Source: Deltaproteobacteria bacterium (lineage in GTDB: Bacteria > Bdellovibrionota > UBA1018). From it: DNA of 49,628 nucleotides. The notes beneath the pieces are model-generated. The model was not told the origin of the DNA. It saw nothing but the letters and a program-made list of their open reading frames with translations, and did not search any database. This document shows positions 1-8,088 of the stretch, in pieces. Where the stretch lies: NCBI GenBank assembly GCA_013286765.1, contig JABDFB010000003.1, forward strand, positions 1 to 49,628, in the 5' to 3' direction. Each line of letters begins with the position of its first letter. Positions within the stretch are counted from its first letter, which is position 1. Position numbers and translations under genes: made by a program.

Positions 1-1
1 C

Positions 2-343
2 GAAGAAGGGATGAGTCCTGAACATTTAGCGCTATACCAAACTCACCCGGTTGCTAGTGCGAATATCCTAAAAGGAATTTACGGTATCAACGAAACCACC
101 CTTCAGATTATTGAACAACACCATATGAGAAAGGGTCAGTACGGATTCCCTAAAGGAAAGGCTTCTCGAAACCTTCTGCAAATGTCAGAAGTCGTCGGCT
201 TTAGTGAAAACTTTTGTCGACTCATTGGTCAAATGGCAAAGACATCTGACAAAAAGCCCTTAACGCAGTTTCTGAAGGCATTGCCAAGTTATTTTTCGGA
301 ACCTATTGTATCTAGCGTAAGAAGACTATTTAAGACACATTAG
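2..343 (+). CDS. HD-GYP-type protein, C-terminal part (cut by window start)
   Basis: The frame is open from the first bases of the window, so this is the end of a gene that begins upstream. The visible 113 residues contain an HD-GYP-like tail: a conserved H in THPVASA, then EQHHMRKGQYGFP, which matches the HHE...DGxGYP block of c-di-GMP phosphodiesterases, but with GFP in place of GYP. This resembles the 'degenerate' HD-GYP branch rather than a canonical enzyme. Catalytic activity cannot be judged because the HD pair would lie upstream. The next gene, about 180 bases downstream on the same strand, is a second HD-GYP protein, so the two are probably tandem paralogues. Confidence 0.7.
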   Translation, partial: EEGMSPEHLALYQTHPVASANILKGIYGINETTLQIIEQHHMRKGQYGFPKGKASRNLLQMSEVVGFSENFCRLIGQMAKTSDKKPLTQFLKALPSYFSEPIVSSVRRLFKTH

Positions 344-520
344 GTTTCGAAAATCGTTTGGCGACTCCGCTGCGCAATTCCCCTGGTCAGTTCGAGTCTT
401 TTGGGTGAAAAGTGAGTAAATTCGAGATGTTATACTATGTATGTTAAAGAAAAAGAATCTGATTCGGAGCGATGAGCCCTAAGAATCTTCAGAAATACGC
501 TAAACTGCCCGATACGCACT

Positions 521-1966
521 TTGGTGGGCATACGAAGTCAAATTAAGAAGCAAGAAGTAATTGCACGGGCGAATATCGTCGTTGTGGGTTTTGATCAACG
601 CATGAGGGTGGAGATTGCTTCCATTTTTAAGAAGTTAAAATGGAATAATGTTAAATACGTTAATGGGCCCGCTGCTTTTTTTCAGCTTGATGGTTCCGTG
701 CCCTTCGATCTTGTCTTAGTAGATGAAAAACTATCAGAGGGTGGCGCTGTAGAGTTCGCCAAGACGCTTGATAGGCTGCATGGAATGCCGATTGGACTGA
801 TCGGAAACATCGATAACATAGTCGATACTTCCGTAGGATATCATCCTGATGAGCAATTTTTCGCCTTTTCATTGCCGCCTGCAGCCATTTCCGATGAAAT
901 TGCCGATCTTGTCGCCGCGATTATGCTACCAGATAAGCTTACCGATCCGACGGGAGACTTGGCGTACTGCAAAGTCCATATTGATGATTTCATTTCAGGG
1001 AGACAGGCCAGATTTCCTCTATATGTTCGTCTGGCTCGTGGTAAATACATCAAAATTGCGCATTCTGGTGACCCTATCGATTTGGCCCGGCTCGACTCCT
1101 TCCGGAAGAAAAATGTCCGTTACCTTTACATGAAGAAAATGGATTTTTCCAAGTACGTAGGGTTCGCGATGCAACTTGCCACAGGAGTATCTGCGAGTAC
1201 CAAAATCCCTCAGAAGAAAAAAGTGTCTTTCATGCGACACTTAGGCGAGGCTCTAGTCGAATCTTGCTATTTTGAAGGGGTCAAAGAAAACTTCTTCCAA
1301 GAATCTGCTATCTATGTCGAGTCGATTACTAGTGTTCTTATCGACTCGGACGATGTTTTCAAAATTCTGAATTCCCTCAGAGAAGCGAGTGATAGAGTTT
1401 TTGTTCATAGCGCGGCAGTGAGCCTCTATTCCGTAGTAATCGCAAAGCATCTCGGCTGGGATTCACCAAACGTGCTATTTAAAATTGGAACGGCAGGCTT
1501 GCTTCACGACATTGGGAAAAAAGATTTCGCACGAGAGATTTTAAATAAAGATCCGAATGATTTAACTCATGAAGAACGCCAAGTCTATGAGACGCACACG
1601 ACGCGAGGAATGCAAGAACTTAGTCGCCTCCATAATGTTCCGGCGGAGATCGTGCAGGTTGTTCTAGAGCATCATGAAAATTGTCTAGGACAGGGGTTTC
1701 CTCAAGGATTGAAAAGAGATCGAATTCATCCGATGGCCCGTCTTATTGCTGTTGCGGATGAGTTTTGCCAGGCTGTAATGAACCAAAAACCCCATGAAAA
1801 ACACACAGCGGTCGAAGTGATTGATAGACTTTACAAAACAAATCTTGTTTTATTTGACCCAGCCTATTTCGCGGTCTTGATGGCCGTTTTCAAGATGGAA
1901 GTTCCGCTCAAACTTAAACTTCATTACGAAAAAGGCGGACTCCGCGGGCGAAAAACTGCAGCTTAA
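521..1966 (+). CDS. Response-regulator-like HD-GYP domain protein
   Basis: A 481-residue protein. Residues about 15-125 look like a receiver fold (FDLVLVDEKLSEGG carries an Asp at the usual phospho-acceptor strand). Residues about 150-215 form a beta-rich linker domain of the kind found before HD-GYP domains. Residues about 290-450 are HD-GYP: LLHDIGKKDF contains the HD pair, then ETHTTRG, then LEHHENCLGQGFPQGL. The GYP triad reads GFP and the usual DGSG is LGQG, so the enzyme may be altered. If active it would hydrolyse c-di-GMP. The start is weak: no ATG lies between the in-frame TGA at 473 and the conserved region, leaving TTG at 521 or GTG at 524, without a clear Shine-Dalgarno. Confidence 0.85.
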   Translation: MVGIRSQIKKQEVIARANIVVVGFDQRMRVEIASIFKKLKWNNVKYVNGPAAFFQLDGSVPFDLVLVDEKLSEGGAVEFAKTLDRLHGMPIGLIGNIDNIVDTSVGYHPDEQFFAFSLPPAAISDEIADLVAAIMLPDKLTDPTGDLAYCKVHIDDFISGRQARFPLYVRLARGKYIKIAHSGDPIDLARLDSFRKKNVRYLYMKKMDFSKYVGFAMQLATGVSASTKIPQKKKVSFMRHLGEALVESCYFEGVKENFFQESAIYVESITSVLIDSDDVFKILNSLREASDRVFVHSAAVSLYSVVIAKHLGWDSPNVLFKIGTAGLLHDIGKKDFAREILNKDPNDLTHEERQVYETHTTRGMQELSRLHNVPAEIVQVVLEHHENCLGQGFPQGLKRDRIHPMARLIAVADEFCQAVMNQKPHEKHTAVEVIDRLYKTNLVLFDPAYFAVLMAVFKMEVPLKLKLHYEKGGLRGRKTAA

Positions 1967-1993
1967 GGGCGAAGCGTAATTGTTCATGATTAA

Positions 1994-2089
1994 ATGGTAA
2001 GGCCAAATTTGAATATTACCGAAGATGCTGCTCTGGCAGAAGAAAATGAAGGTTCAAATTCCGGAGAAAATGCTATAAAAGATTCTTAA
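1994..2089 (+). CDS. Possible 31-residue leader ORF
   Basis: A short ATG-started frame encodes a hydrophilic, acidic 31-residue peptide rich in Glu, Asn and Ser. Its TAA shares one base with the ATG of the following CWC gene (TAATG), an arrangement typical of translational coupling. There is no recognisable domain. The only support is the coupling geometry and the position, so it may be a chance frame. Confidence 0.25.
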   Translation: MVRPNLNITEDAALAEENEGSNSGENAIKDS

Positions 2090-2316
2090 TGCTATGCCCA
2101 GCTGAAGACCAGGCGCGAATTCTGAAAACGGAGAGCATAATTGGTAAGATTTGCTCGCGATGTGGTGCCTCATTTTCTTGCGGCTGTCAAAGTACCAGCT
2201 GTTGGTGCGAGGGTGTTTTTCTTTCTCAACAAGCAACTCAAACGCTGAAAGCGAATTTCCGAGATTGTCTTTGTTCTTCCTGTCTCAAAGGTTTTGAGTC
2301 AGGTGAACTGAAATGA
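2089..2316 (+). CDS. Cysteine-rich CWC family protein
   Basis: A 75-residue protein with the CWC-family pattern: CSRCGASFSCGCQSTSCWC near residues 22-40, then CLCSSC near residue 60. The cysteines are spaced in pairs, as in a small metal-binding fold; function is not established for the family. The start ATG overlaps the TAA of a possible upstream mini-ORF. Thirteen bases after its stop comes a DUF5522 gene, also tiny and cysteine-rich, so the two likely form one transcript. Confidence 0.75.
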   Translation: MLCPAEDQARILKTESIIGKICSRCGASFSCGCQSTSCWCEGVFLSQQATQTLKANFRDCLCSSCLKGFESGELK

Positions 2317-2328
2317 GCAAGTCCCGAT

Positions 2329-2502
2329 ATGACTCCGGATAATCCATTAGTAGAGGGAGTAGACTATTACATCGACGAGAATGGAATGTTCGTATTCACA
2401 GAGGCTTATCATCTCAAACGGGGGTACTGCTGCAAGGAAGGGTGTAAGCATTGCCCTTATGGAAATGCGCCGGATTCAGTCGCGGACCCCGATGAACAAT
2501 AG
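2329..2502 (+). CDS. DUF5522 domain protein (57 residues)
   Basis: A 57-residue frame starting at ATG 2329, directly behind the CWC gene. The peptide reads as a near-complete DUF5522 domain: LVEGVDYYIDENGMFVFT, then YHLKRGYCCKEGCKHCPY. The Cys-Cys-x3-Cys-x2-Cys cluster suggests metal binding. No function is known to me. An in-frame TGA at 2314 fixes the start within a few codons. The gene converges on the secreted DUF4430 protein that ends 4 bases away. Confidence 0.75.
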   Translation: MTPDNPLVEGVDYYIDENGMFVFTEAYHLKRGYCCKEGCKHCPYGNAPDSVADPDEQ

Positions 2503-2506
2503 AAAG

Positions 2507-2965
2507 CTATTCTTGGACGGGTTTGTGATCAGCAGGCACGCACATGGACGTCCAATCCTTTTCTTCTAAGTGGGCGTAGCCGTAAAACCATTCAATCTGA
2601 GTTTCTTCCCCGGTGAGCTGATATTGATTGGCATAAATCCCCGGGAGTTTACCATCGATACGATAGCACCATCCATAGGCGTTCATCTGCGTGTCTGACA
2701 GAACCTCTAGAGCGCTTCCGAGTCCATTGATAGATAATACCCCGGAATCAGAGCCCTGATATTGTTGGACGTATCCTTGGGCCAAGCTTCGCACCAGAAT
2801 AGCGTGCGTGATTGCACCAACAGATCCAGGTGAAAGTTCCGAACGTTGTTCCATTAAAACTTGCCCCTGAATTCCAAGAACCCGAAAATGGGTTTCTTGG
2901 GCCCATGCAATCGTTGCTGTACACTGAACAAGAACGGCAAAGAAAAACAGTTTTCTTAGAATCAT
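2507..2965 (-). CDS. Secreted DUF4430-like protein
   Basis: A 152-residue protein with a clear Sec signal peptide (MILRKLFFFAVLVQCTATIA, cleavage near AWA-QE). The mature part contains VLSINGLGS and a GWCYRIDGKLPGIYANQYQL segment, then IEWFYGYAHLEEKDW. This resembles the DUF4430 / transcobalamin C-terminal-like fold, which in other proteins binds ligands or acts as an extracellular adhesion module. The start is supported by a GAGGGGGGAA purine run about 8 bases upstream. The role is unknown; the export prediction is firm, the family call moderate. Confidence 0.65.
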   Translation of the reverse strand: MILRKLFFFAVLVQCTATIAWAQETHFRVLGIQGQVLMEQRSELSPGSVGAITHAILVRSLAQGYVQQYQGSDSGVLSINGLGSALEVLSDTQMNAYGWCYRIDGKLPGIYANQYQLTGEETQIEWFYGYAHLEEKDWTSMCVPADHKPVQE

Positions 2966-2993
2966 GTAAAAGTTCCCCCCTCGAATCCACTAC

Positions 2994-3012
2994 ACTACGT
3001 CTTTAACGTAGT
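2994..3012. repeat. Short inverted repeat between two minus-strand genes
   Basis: ACTACGT and ACGTAGT form perfect 7-bp arms around a 5-base loop, 29 bases upstream of the DUF4430-like gene start. There is no T-run on the minus strand, so it is more likely an operator or leader hairpin than an intrinsic terminator. Confidence 0.35.
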
Positions 3013-3053
3013 CTCCATGATTGCGATAGAGAATAACTTTGAGATTATCAGTT

Positions 3054-3818
3054 CTAGTTCATTTTCCGTAAAGCGCTCGAATATTTTACGATCGGACTAC
3101 CCTGTGGACCCAATTGAATTGTCTCTTCAAAGGTAAAACTGATTTCATTCACAGAATCTAGTTTCATATTATATTGGCCGACATTCGATGCCCCACCGTC
3201 TTTCGAACTAAAAATTATGGAGTTCGTCGATAGGTCTGGAGTGCCGGTTGCAGCGACGTGATATCCGTCGGACGAACTATACCATTGCAAGATCTGTGAA
3301 GTGTTTTGGACTAGCGATAAGAATCCGCTTTCGACGTAATCGGTTCCGTTTGTAAAAGTGAGGGTTCTTGTATAGGCCAACTTAGAAGGCTCTTGGTTCC
3401 TGCCACCGATTCTTTTGAATCTAATAACTTCGAAATAATAATCCTGTACGTCGAGATACCTATTCTCAAAAGTTTTCGTTCTTTGTCCTTGGCCCTGCCA
3501 TTCTCCGACAAGCGGTAACAAAACGGAAGCAGCCGGATCCTGAGTGTCAGGGTTTGCTATGGAAGCTTCATCTACGGGTGTACCGGGGTTTGCTGTGGGA
3601 ATATTTAAGGTCGCTGAAACGAAATCCAAAACGGAAGTGACTGGATTTTGGTCAGGTGCGGGAAAGGCTGGAACTGGGATAAACTGTAATGGGAATTCAG
3701 ATTCAAAATGAGGCAAAGCTGGGTAAAATGTCTCCGCAAAAGCTGTTGTGTGCGAAAGTATAGTCAGAATAGCTGCGCTTATAACCACAAGATTTGGATT
3801 TTTTCTCTGATACAGCAT
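3054..3818 (-). CDS. Secreted hypothetical protein, lipocalin-like C-terminus
   Basis: A 254-residue protein with an N-terminal signal peptide ending near TAFAETF. A proline-rich linker (about residues 30-95) leads to a beta-rich domain starting LLPLVGEWQGQGQ and ending in alternating hydrophobic strands (ISFTFEETIQLG). A GxW near the start of a beta barrel is reminiscent of lipocalin/FABP-type or heme-binding-like barrels, but I do not recognise a named family. An AAGAAAGG ribosome-binding site precedes the ATG. It probably acts in the periplasm or outside the cell. Confidence 0.6.
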   Translation of the reverse strand: MLYQRKNPNLVVISAAILTILSHTTAFAETFYPALPHFESEFPLQFIPVPAFPAPDQNPVTSVLDFVSATLNIPTANPGTPVDEASIANPDTQDPAASVLLPLVGEWQGQGQRTKTFENRYLDVQDYYFEVIRFKRIGGRNQEPSKLAYTRTLTFTNGTDYVESGFLSLVQNTSQILQWYSSSDGYHVAATGTPDLSTNSIIFSSKDGGASNVGQYNMKLDSVNEISFTFEETIQLGPQGSPIVKYSSALRKMN

Positions 3819-3936
3819 AGAAGGTGCCTTTCTTTTAAGAATGTTAGACTAATTGATACAGCGACCTAACACGGTGCGAAACGTCGGTCAATAAGGATAA
3901 CGAAAAAAGTTATTTCAGTTTGACTAGTACAAGTGG

Positions 3937-3956
3937 ATTAGTTTGATCAGACTAAT
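3937..3956. repeat. Near-perfect 20-bp palindrome
   Basis: ATTAGTTTGATCAGACTAAT pairs over its whole length apart from one T/G position. It lies just beyond the 3' end of the RES toxin gene and about 120 bases upstream of the secreted hypothetical gene. It could be a weak operator or the end of the toxin-antitoxin transcript. Confidence 0.3.
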
Positions 3957-3983
3957 AAGAATAGTAACTGTAATTGAGTTGTT

Positions 3984-4451
3984 TTATTCGGATGCAGCAA
4001 GTCTGGAATTAAATTTATTTATTCCGACGTAAGTGATTTTTAAGGAGGGCATCAGGGAATGGTTAGGATTTACTATCAGATTCATTTCCTCTGGAATAAC
4101 GACAGACGGAACTGCAATTGCGAGTCGATCTGATTCAAATAGGTTTTTGGTAGCAAAATCTCGTGAAATATTAGAATCGGGAATTCGGTCCCAGCCGTTT
4201 GGCAGTTGCTGAGAGCGAAATATTGCGATTTCAGAATCAGGAATGTCGATCGAGAATTTTACCCAATCAGTGCCGATCACCTTAACGCCTTGGTGAGAAA
4301 GCCATTCTAGCGCTGCCAAAGAAATGGAAGAGGAGCAATAGACGACTTTGACGCCTTTGTGGTTCCAGCGCCCACTAGCGTAAAGCCCTCCGTCACCGTT
4401 GAAAGCCTTGTTTTTATATTGTTTTTTTGTAATTCGATACCAAAGTCCCAT
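3984..4451 (-). CDS. RES-family toxin
   Basis: A 155-residue RES domain protein. YRITKKQY supplies the conserved N-terminal Arg, GLYASGRWNHKG is the glycine-rich strand, and SISLAALEWLSH carries the conserved Glu; FESDRLAIAVPS follows, as in the family. RES toxins are known to degrade NAD+ and related nucleotides, halting growth. It is the downstream partner of a DUF2384-type antitoxin, with its ATG overlapping the antitoxin TAA by one base (TAATG), so translation is probably coupled. There is no signal peptide, so it acts in the cytosol. Confidence 0.85.
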   Translation of the reverse strand: MGLWYRITKKQYKNKAFNGDGGLYASGRWNHKGVKVVYCSSSISLAALEWLSHQGVKVIGTDWVKFSIDIPDSEIAIFRSQQLPNGWDRIPDSNISRDFATKNLFESDRLAIAVPSVVIPEEMNLIVNPNHSLMPSLKITYVGINKFNSRLAASE

Positions 4452-4870
4452 TAACCATAAAGTCCATGTTCTATTCGCAAGAGCAAATTCTCAACCTCTC
4501 TCGCTCCAGGTTCCGTATCTAATAAACTCAGTGGCGTTTCCCCAGCTAAGGCAGGATTTGCCGACTTAAGCCAGTCAACTGCCAGATCAGGATTTCCCAG
4601 AGTGTCCTCAGCAAGTTTGTAAATCCTCATCAGGCGCACCAGTTTGTTGGCAGTCTCTTCCTTGAAGCTTGATTGATTTTTCAATCGCGAATAAAAAGTC
4701 GAAGATTTTAGCCGGGTTGCCTGCAATACATCTCTTTGCGAAAGACCTGAATGACGAATAAATCTAGCTACTCTTCGAGCTGGCAGGCCATTGCGAATAA
4801 GCGTCATTGCAAGATGGTCATCTGTTAGTCCTTCAAAAGGATTTCCCTTAGACTTTGCAGCGGCACACAT
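4451..4870 (-). CDS. Xre/MbcA/ParS-type antitoxin (DUF2384)
   Basis: A 139-residue antitoxin. Residues about 35-85 look like an Xre-like helix-turn-helix (SGLSQRDVLQATRLKSSTFY). The C-terminal half has the DUF2384 toxin-binding pattern: LVRLMRIYKLAEDTLGNPDLAVDWL, then NPALAGETPLSLLDTEPGAREVENLL. It neutralises the RES toxin encoded immediately downstream and usually represses the shared promoter. It starts at ATG with an AAGGAGAT ribosome-binding site. A good sigma-70 promoter sits about 20 bases upstream. Confidence 0.85.
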   Translation of the reverse strand: MCAAAKSKGNPFEGLTDDHLAMTLIRNGLPARRVARFIRHSGLSQRDVLQATRLKSSTFYSRLKNQSSFKEETANKLVRLMRIYKLAEDTLGNPDLAVDWLKSANPALAGETPLSLLDTEPGAREVENLLLRIEHGLYG

Positions 4871-4890
4871 TCGAAATCTCCTTAAGCTTT

Positions 4891-4919
4891 AGTGTACTCT
4901 ATTTTAGGAGTTTTATCAA
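4891..4919 (-). promoter_or_regulatory. Promoter of the RES/Xre toxin-antitoxin operon
   Basis: On the minus strand, TTGATA and TACACT are separated by exactly 17 bases. Transcription would begin about 14 bases before the antitoxin ATG, leaving just enough leader for the AAGGAGAT ribosome-binding site. Autorepression by the antitoxin is expected from the family but is not shown by the sequence. Confidence 0.6.
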
Positions 4920-4990
4920 TCCAGATTTGGAGTAGCTCTCTGCGGGAGATTTGAAGCACTGTTAGGGCGTTTGATGAGCTTTTCATCCTC

Positions 4991-6727
4991 TCAAATCTCC
5001 AATTGCACACTGTAGAGCCAGGCATAGATGCCCCCTAGTGCCATCAATTCGTCGTGAGTTCCTTGTTCGCCAATTCCACTCTCGGTAACCACTACAATTC
5101 TCGAGGCGTTCCTCACTGTTGACAGGCGATGGGCAATCACAAGGGTTGTGCGATTGTGTGTCAGTTTTTCCAATGAATCCTGGACCGCTTTTTCGCTTTC
5201 ATTATCCAGCGCACTGGTCGCTTCATCAAAAATAATTACTGGTGGGTCTTTTAAAAAAACGCGCGCTATGCTGAGGCGTTGTTTTTGTCCGCCGGATAAT
5301 TTAACACCGCGCTGGCCAATATCTGTTTCATATCCGTTTGGTAGTTTCAGAATAAAATTATGCGCATTTGCTTTTTTTGCGGCCTCGGTGATTTCATCCC
5401 GGCTCGCATCTAACTTTCCGTAACGAATATTTTCAGCGACTGTGCCTGCAAACAAATAGATATCTTGTTGAACGATGCCGATATTTCGCCTGAGTGCCTG
5501 AAGGCTAATCTCTCTGACGTCTCTGCCGTCGAGCAGTATTTTTCCTTCATTTACTTCATAAAATCGGGGGATCAAAGAGCATAGTGTTGTTTTTCCCACG
5601 CCTGAAGCTCCCACCAAAGCAACATAGTCGCCGACTTTTAAATCCAGAGAGATGTTCTTGAGAACGTAGTCATGGTCCTCATGGTACTTGAAACCTACAT
5701 TTCTAAATTCTATATTTCCCTGCGCATTTCCTATTTCTACCGCGTCTTTCCGGTCCTGGATATCGGGTTCAACTTCCAGAATCTCCATGAATCGCTCGAA
5801 ACCGGTGATTCCTTCCTGGTAGAGTCGTGCAAAATTGCTGAATCTATTAATGGGTTCGACAAGAATTCCAACACACAATAGGAATGTAATTAAATCTGGT
5901 AGATCTAGAGATGCATGAAGCATTTTTATGCCGCCAATGACAAGGACGGCAATAGACATAAGTTGGGTGAAGCCACTTATTCCACTGAAGAAATACGCTT
6001 CATTTTTGTAGCCATCGCATCGACTTTCAGCGAACCGATTATTTTCAAAAGCGAACTTCATTCTTTCAATTTCATCGTTCGTGAAAGACTTAACTACACG
6101 GATTCCTGCCAGAGTATCCTCAACTTGGGCGTTGATATCCTCGATTCTATCTTTGCTTCTTCTCAGGGCGATGGTCATCTTGTTATTAAAATAGAACGCA
6201 TAAACCGCCATAATAACAAAAAAGAAAACAACGATCAGAGCTAGCTGAAAATCGAGGTAACTCATAATGAGAAAAGCACCCAGAAAATTCAATAAGGAGA
6301 CAAGTATGTCTTCTGGGCCGTGATGATAGAGCTCGGCGAGGCCTAGCGTATCGTTCGTAATGCGTGTCATCAACTGACCCGTTCGATGATTATCGTAAAA
6401 GCTGAATGACAGTTTTTGATAGTGTTCAAATAGTTCACGTCGCATATCGCTTTCCATCAGAGCACCCATTCTATGCCCCTGGTAGTCAACGAACATTTTA
6501 CACGCGATATGAATGACTAGTAACACCAGCATTACCGCGCCCATTAGATAAAGTTTTTCAAACGTGTTGGATAAATTCCCTTCCGAGAGCCTCTTAGTGA
6601 TGAATCTCGTACACAACGGAAATGCCAGCATCGTTGCCGATACAATCGATGCACAGACCATGTCAGCGATAAATAGCCCTAGATACGGTTTGTAATAGGA
6701 TAGGAATTTTCTAGTCCGAGAATTCAT
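4991..6727 (-). CDS. ABC exporter, MsbA/multidrug type (fused membrane and ATPase domains)
   Basis: A 578-residue half-transporter that would work as a homodimer in the inner membrane. Six membrane helices lie in residues about 15-300 (the first near GLFIADMVCASIVSATMLAF). The nucleotide-binding domain occupies about 335-575: Walker A GASGVGKTT, Q-loop IVQQDIYLF, signature LSGGQKQRLS, Walker B VIIFDEATSALD and switch His in IAHRLS. All catalytic motifs are intact. The substrate is unknown; close families export lipid A, lipids or drugs. It is a lone gene with no accessory membrane-fusion protein nearby. Confidence 0.9.
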   Translation of the reverse strand: MNSRTRKFLSYYKPYLGLFIADMVCASIVSATMLAFPLCTRFITKRLSEGNLSNTFEKLYLMGAVMLVLLVIHIACKMFVDYQGHRMGALMESDMRRELFEHYQKLSFSFYDNHRTGQLMTRITNDTLGLAELYHHGPEDILVSLLNFLGAFLIMSYLDFQLALIVVFFFVIMAVYAFYFNNKMTIALRRSKDRIEDINAQVEDTLAGIRVVKSFTNDEIERMKFAFENNRFAESRCDGYKNEAYFFSGISGFTQLMSIAVLVIGGIKMLHASLDLPDLITFLLCVGILVEPINRFSNFARLYQEGITGFERFMEILEVEPDIQDRKDAVEIGNAQGNIEFRNVGFKYHEDHDYVLKNISLDLKVGDYVALVGASGVGKTTLCSLIPRFYEVNEGKILLDGRDVREISLQALRRNIGIVQQDIYLFAGTVAENIRYGKLDASRDEITEAAKKANAHNFILKLPNGYETDIGQRGVKLSGGQKQRLSIARVFLKDPPVIIFDEATSALDNESEKAVQDSLEKLTHNRTTLVIAHRLSTVRNASRIVVVTESGIGEQGTHDELMALGGIYAWLYSVQLEI

Positions 6728-7033
6728 AACGTTGTGCCTTTTGTATTGCTATATGCTTATAAAGTAGAATTGCCCAAAAACAACCGTCACGAGTCCCAAA
6801 AGAAAAATCACGAATAGAAAAGGCGTTTGGAATATTCTAAAATTTATTTTACGAAACGACCCGACTTCTTAGTTATTACTAACTTCATAACGTGGGACTA
6901 ATATAGCAGTACGGGATACGCGTCAATGACAATATGCCACATGCTCTCCCGATCCGCGAGACACACAGCTGGTGGTTCTCTCGTTCGACGCAAAGCCTAA
7001 TACTTGCATTAGACTGAATCAAGGAGATGCACT
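6728..7033. other. Intergenic region between divergent genes
   Basis: This 306-base gap separates the ABC exporter and the LysM gene, which point away from each other, so it should hold both promoters. It is AT-rich in its left half. The only element I can place securely is the ribosome-binding site AAGGAGATG before the LysM start. No coding signal, RNA gene or terminator was seen. Confidence 0.4.
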
Positions 7034-7300
7034 ATGGGACTTATCAGTTTCTTAAAAAATACGCGTTTCACCCTGCCCGGAAAAAAGGCCAAAGAGGCGA
7101 GCACTCCAGATTTCACAAATGAGTATGTCGTTCAGTCGGGCGATACTCTCTCGGGAATTGCCAAGCGCTACTATGGGGATACAAGCAAGTATACGCTCAT
7201 TTTTCAGGAAAACCGTGACGTCATCAAAGACCCAAATAGGATTTTCCCGGGACAGAAATTAAGAATTCCTTCGGTTGAAAAAACTCGCCGAGTAGCTTGA
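7034..7300 (+). CDS. Small LysM domain protein
   Basis: An 88-residue protein. Residues about 31-83 are a single LysM domain: [20 protein letters not shown], then IFQENRDVI, then [11 protein letters not shown]. LysM binds N-acetylglucosamine-containing glycans such as peptidoglycan. There is no obvious signal peptide, and the BON domain present in related YgaU/Kbp proteins is absent, so a cytosolic potassium-binding-like role is as possible as a cell-wall role. AAGGAGATG sits at good spacing before the ATG. Confidence 0.85.
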   Translation: MGLISFLKNTRFTLPGKKAKEASTPDFTNEYVVQSGDTLSGIAKRYYGDTSKYTLIFQENRDVIKDPNRIFPGQKLRIPSVEKTRRVA

Positions 7301-7357
7301 ACACCGTAATCTGTCCCGGCCTTCTTATTGGCTTGGGTTTTGCTGTTATTGTTGTTT

Positions 7358-8032
7358 ATGAAAGTAACCTGGTTTTGGTTTACTGTTTGTCTTGGATTCA
7401 CTCAGCTTACGCAAGCTGTTCTTGCGGCTCCCATTGAGCTTCATGTGAATACCAAGCAGTCAACTATTTTGGCGATAACGGGGCGCACTGGGCCTCTGAC
7501 TCTGCTTGGTCATGACCATGCTATTTTGGCCGAGGAGTGGTCATCTCAGGTATTTTTTGACGAAGATAATCCAAGTGGCTCTTCGTTAAGAGTCACTCTA
7601 AACTCGAAATCCCTGGTAATAGATTCTGAAAGAGCGCGAAGACTTGCTCATTTAGGCGGCTCTGGGCCAAAGGCTTCGGATCGAGCAATGATTCAAGAGA
7701 AGATGTTAGGCCCGAAGTTTTTAGACGCTGCAAGATTTCCGGAAATAGTTCTGACTTCGACGCAGATTCGGGTAGAGAGTCCAAATCAGTTGCAGCTTTT
7801 CGGAACTCTGGCCTTGCGCGATAGGGAGAACCCCATCGCTTCTCCCATATTAGTTCAGAAAATCGACGGCCAGCACTACTCTTTTTCAGGGGCTTTTACT
7901 ACTAAGCAAACGGAATATGGAATTAAACCCGAATCGGTTTTAGGTGGATTACTTAAGGTAAAAAATGAGGTGATAATTCGTTTCCAAATTTTGGCGTCGA
8001 CGACTCCAGATGCCGATGCACCGGGTCTCTAG
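7358..8032 (+). CDS. Secreted YceI-like protein
   Basis: A 224-residue protein with a Sec signal peptide (MKVTWFWFTVCLGF..., cleavage near AVLA-AP). The mature part follows the YceI lipocalin-like barrel: IELHVNTKQSTI, LGHDHAILAEEW, MLGPKFLDAARFPEIVLTS and the closing ITIRF-like strand. YceI proteins bind isoprenoid or other amphipathic lipids in the periplasm. I chose ATG 7358 because it gives a proper signal peptide; the frame also allows a TTG at 7328 that would add ten hydrophobic residues. It may be co-transcribed with the LysM gene. Confidence 0.75.
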   Translation: MKVTWFWFTVCLGFTQLTQAVLAAPIELHVNTKQSTILAITGRTGPLTLLGHDHAILAEEWSSQVFFDEDNPSGSSLRVTLNSKSLVIDSERARRLAHLGGSGPKASDRAMIQEKMLGPKFLDAARFPEIVLTSTQIRVESPNQLQLFGTLALRDRENPIASPILVQKIDGQHYSFSGAFTTKQTEYGIKPESVLGGLLKVKNEVIIRFQILASTTPDADAPGL

Positions 8033-8088
8033 TAAGTGAATTCTAAAGATGAGCCATGAATGCGGGAATTATTCAGATCTTCTGACAT

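Noticed and set aside
345..410. Possible tRNA fragment (GGTCAGTTCGAGTC)
   Set aside because: The T-loop-like GTTCGAG is not enclosed by pairing T-arm or acceptor stems, and no D or anticodon arm could be drawn.
4991..8032. An operon linking the ABC exporter with the LysM and YceI genes
   Set aside because: The exporter is transcribed away from the other two across a 306-base gap, so they cannot share a transcript.
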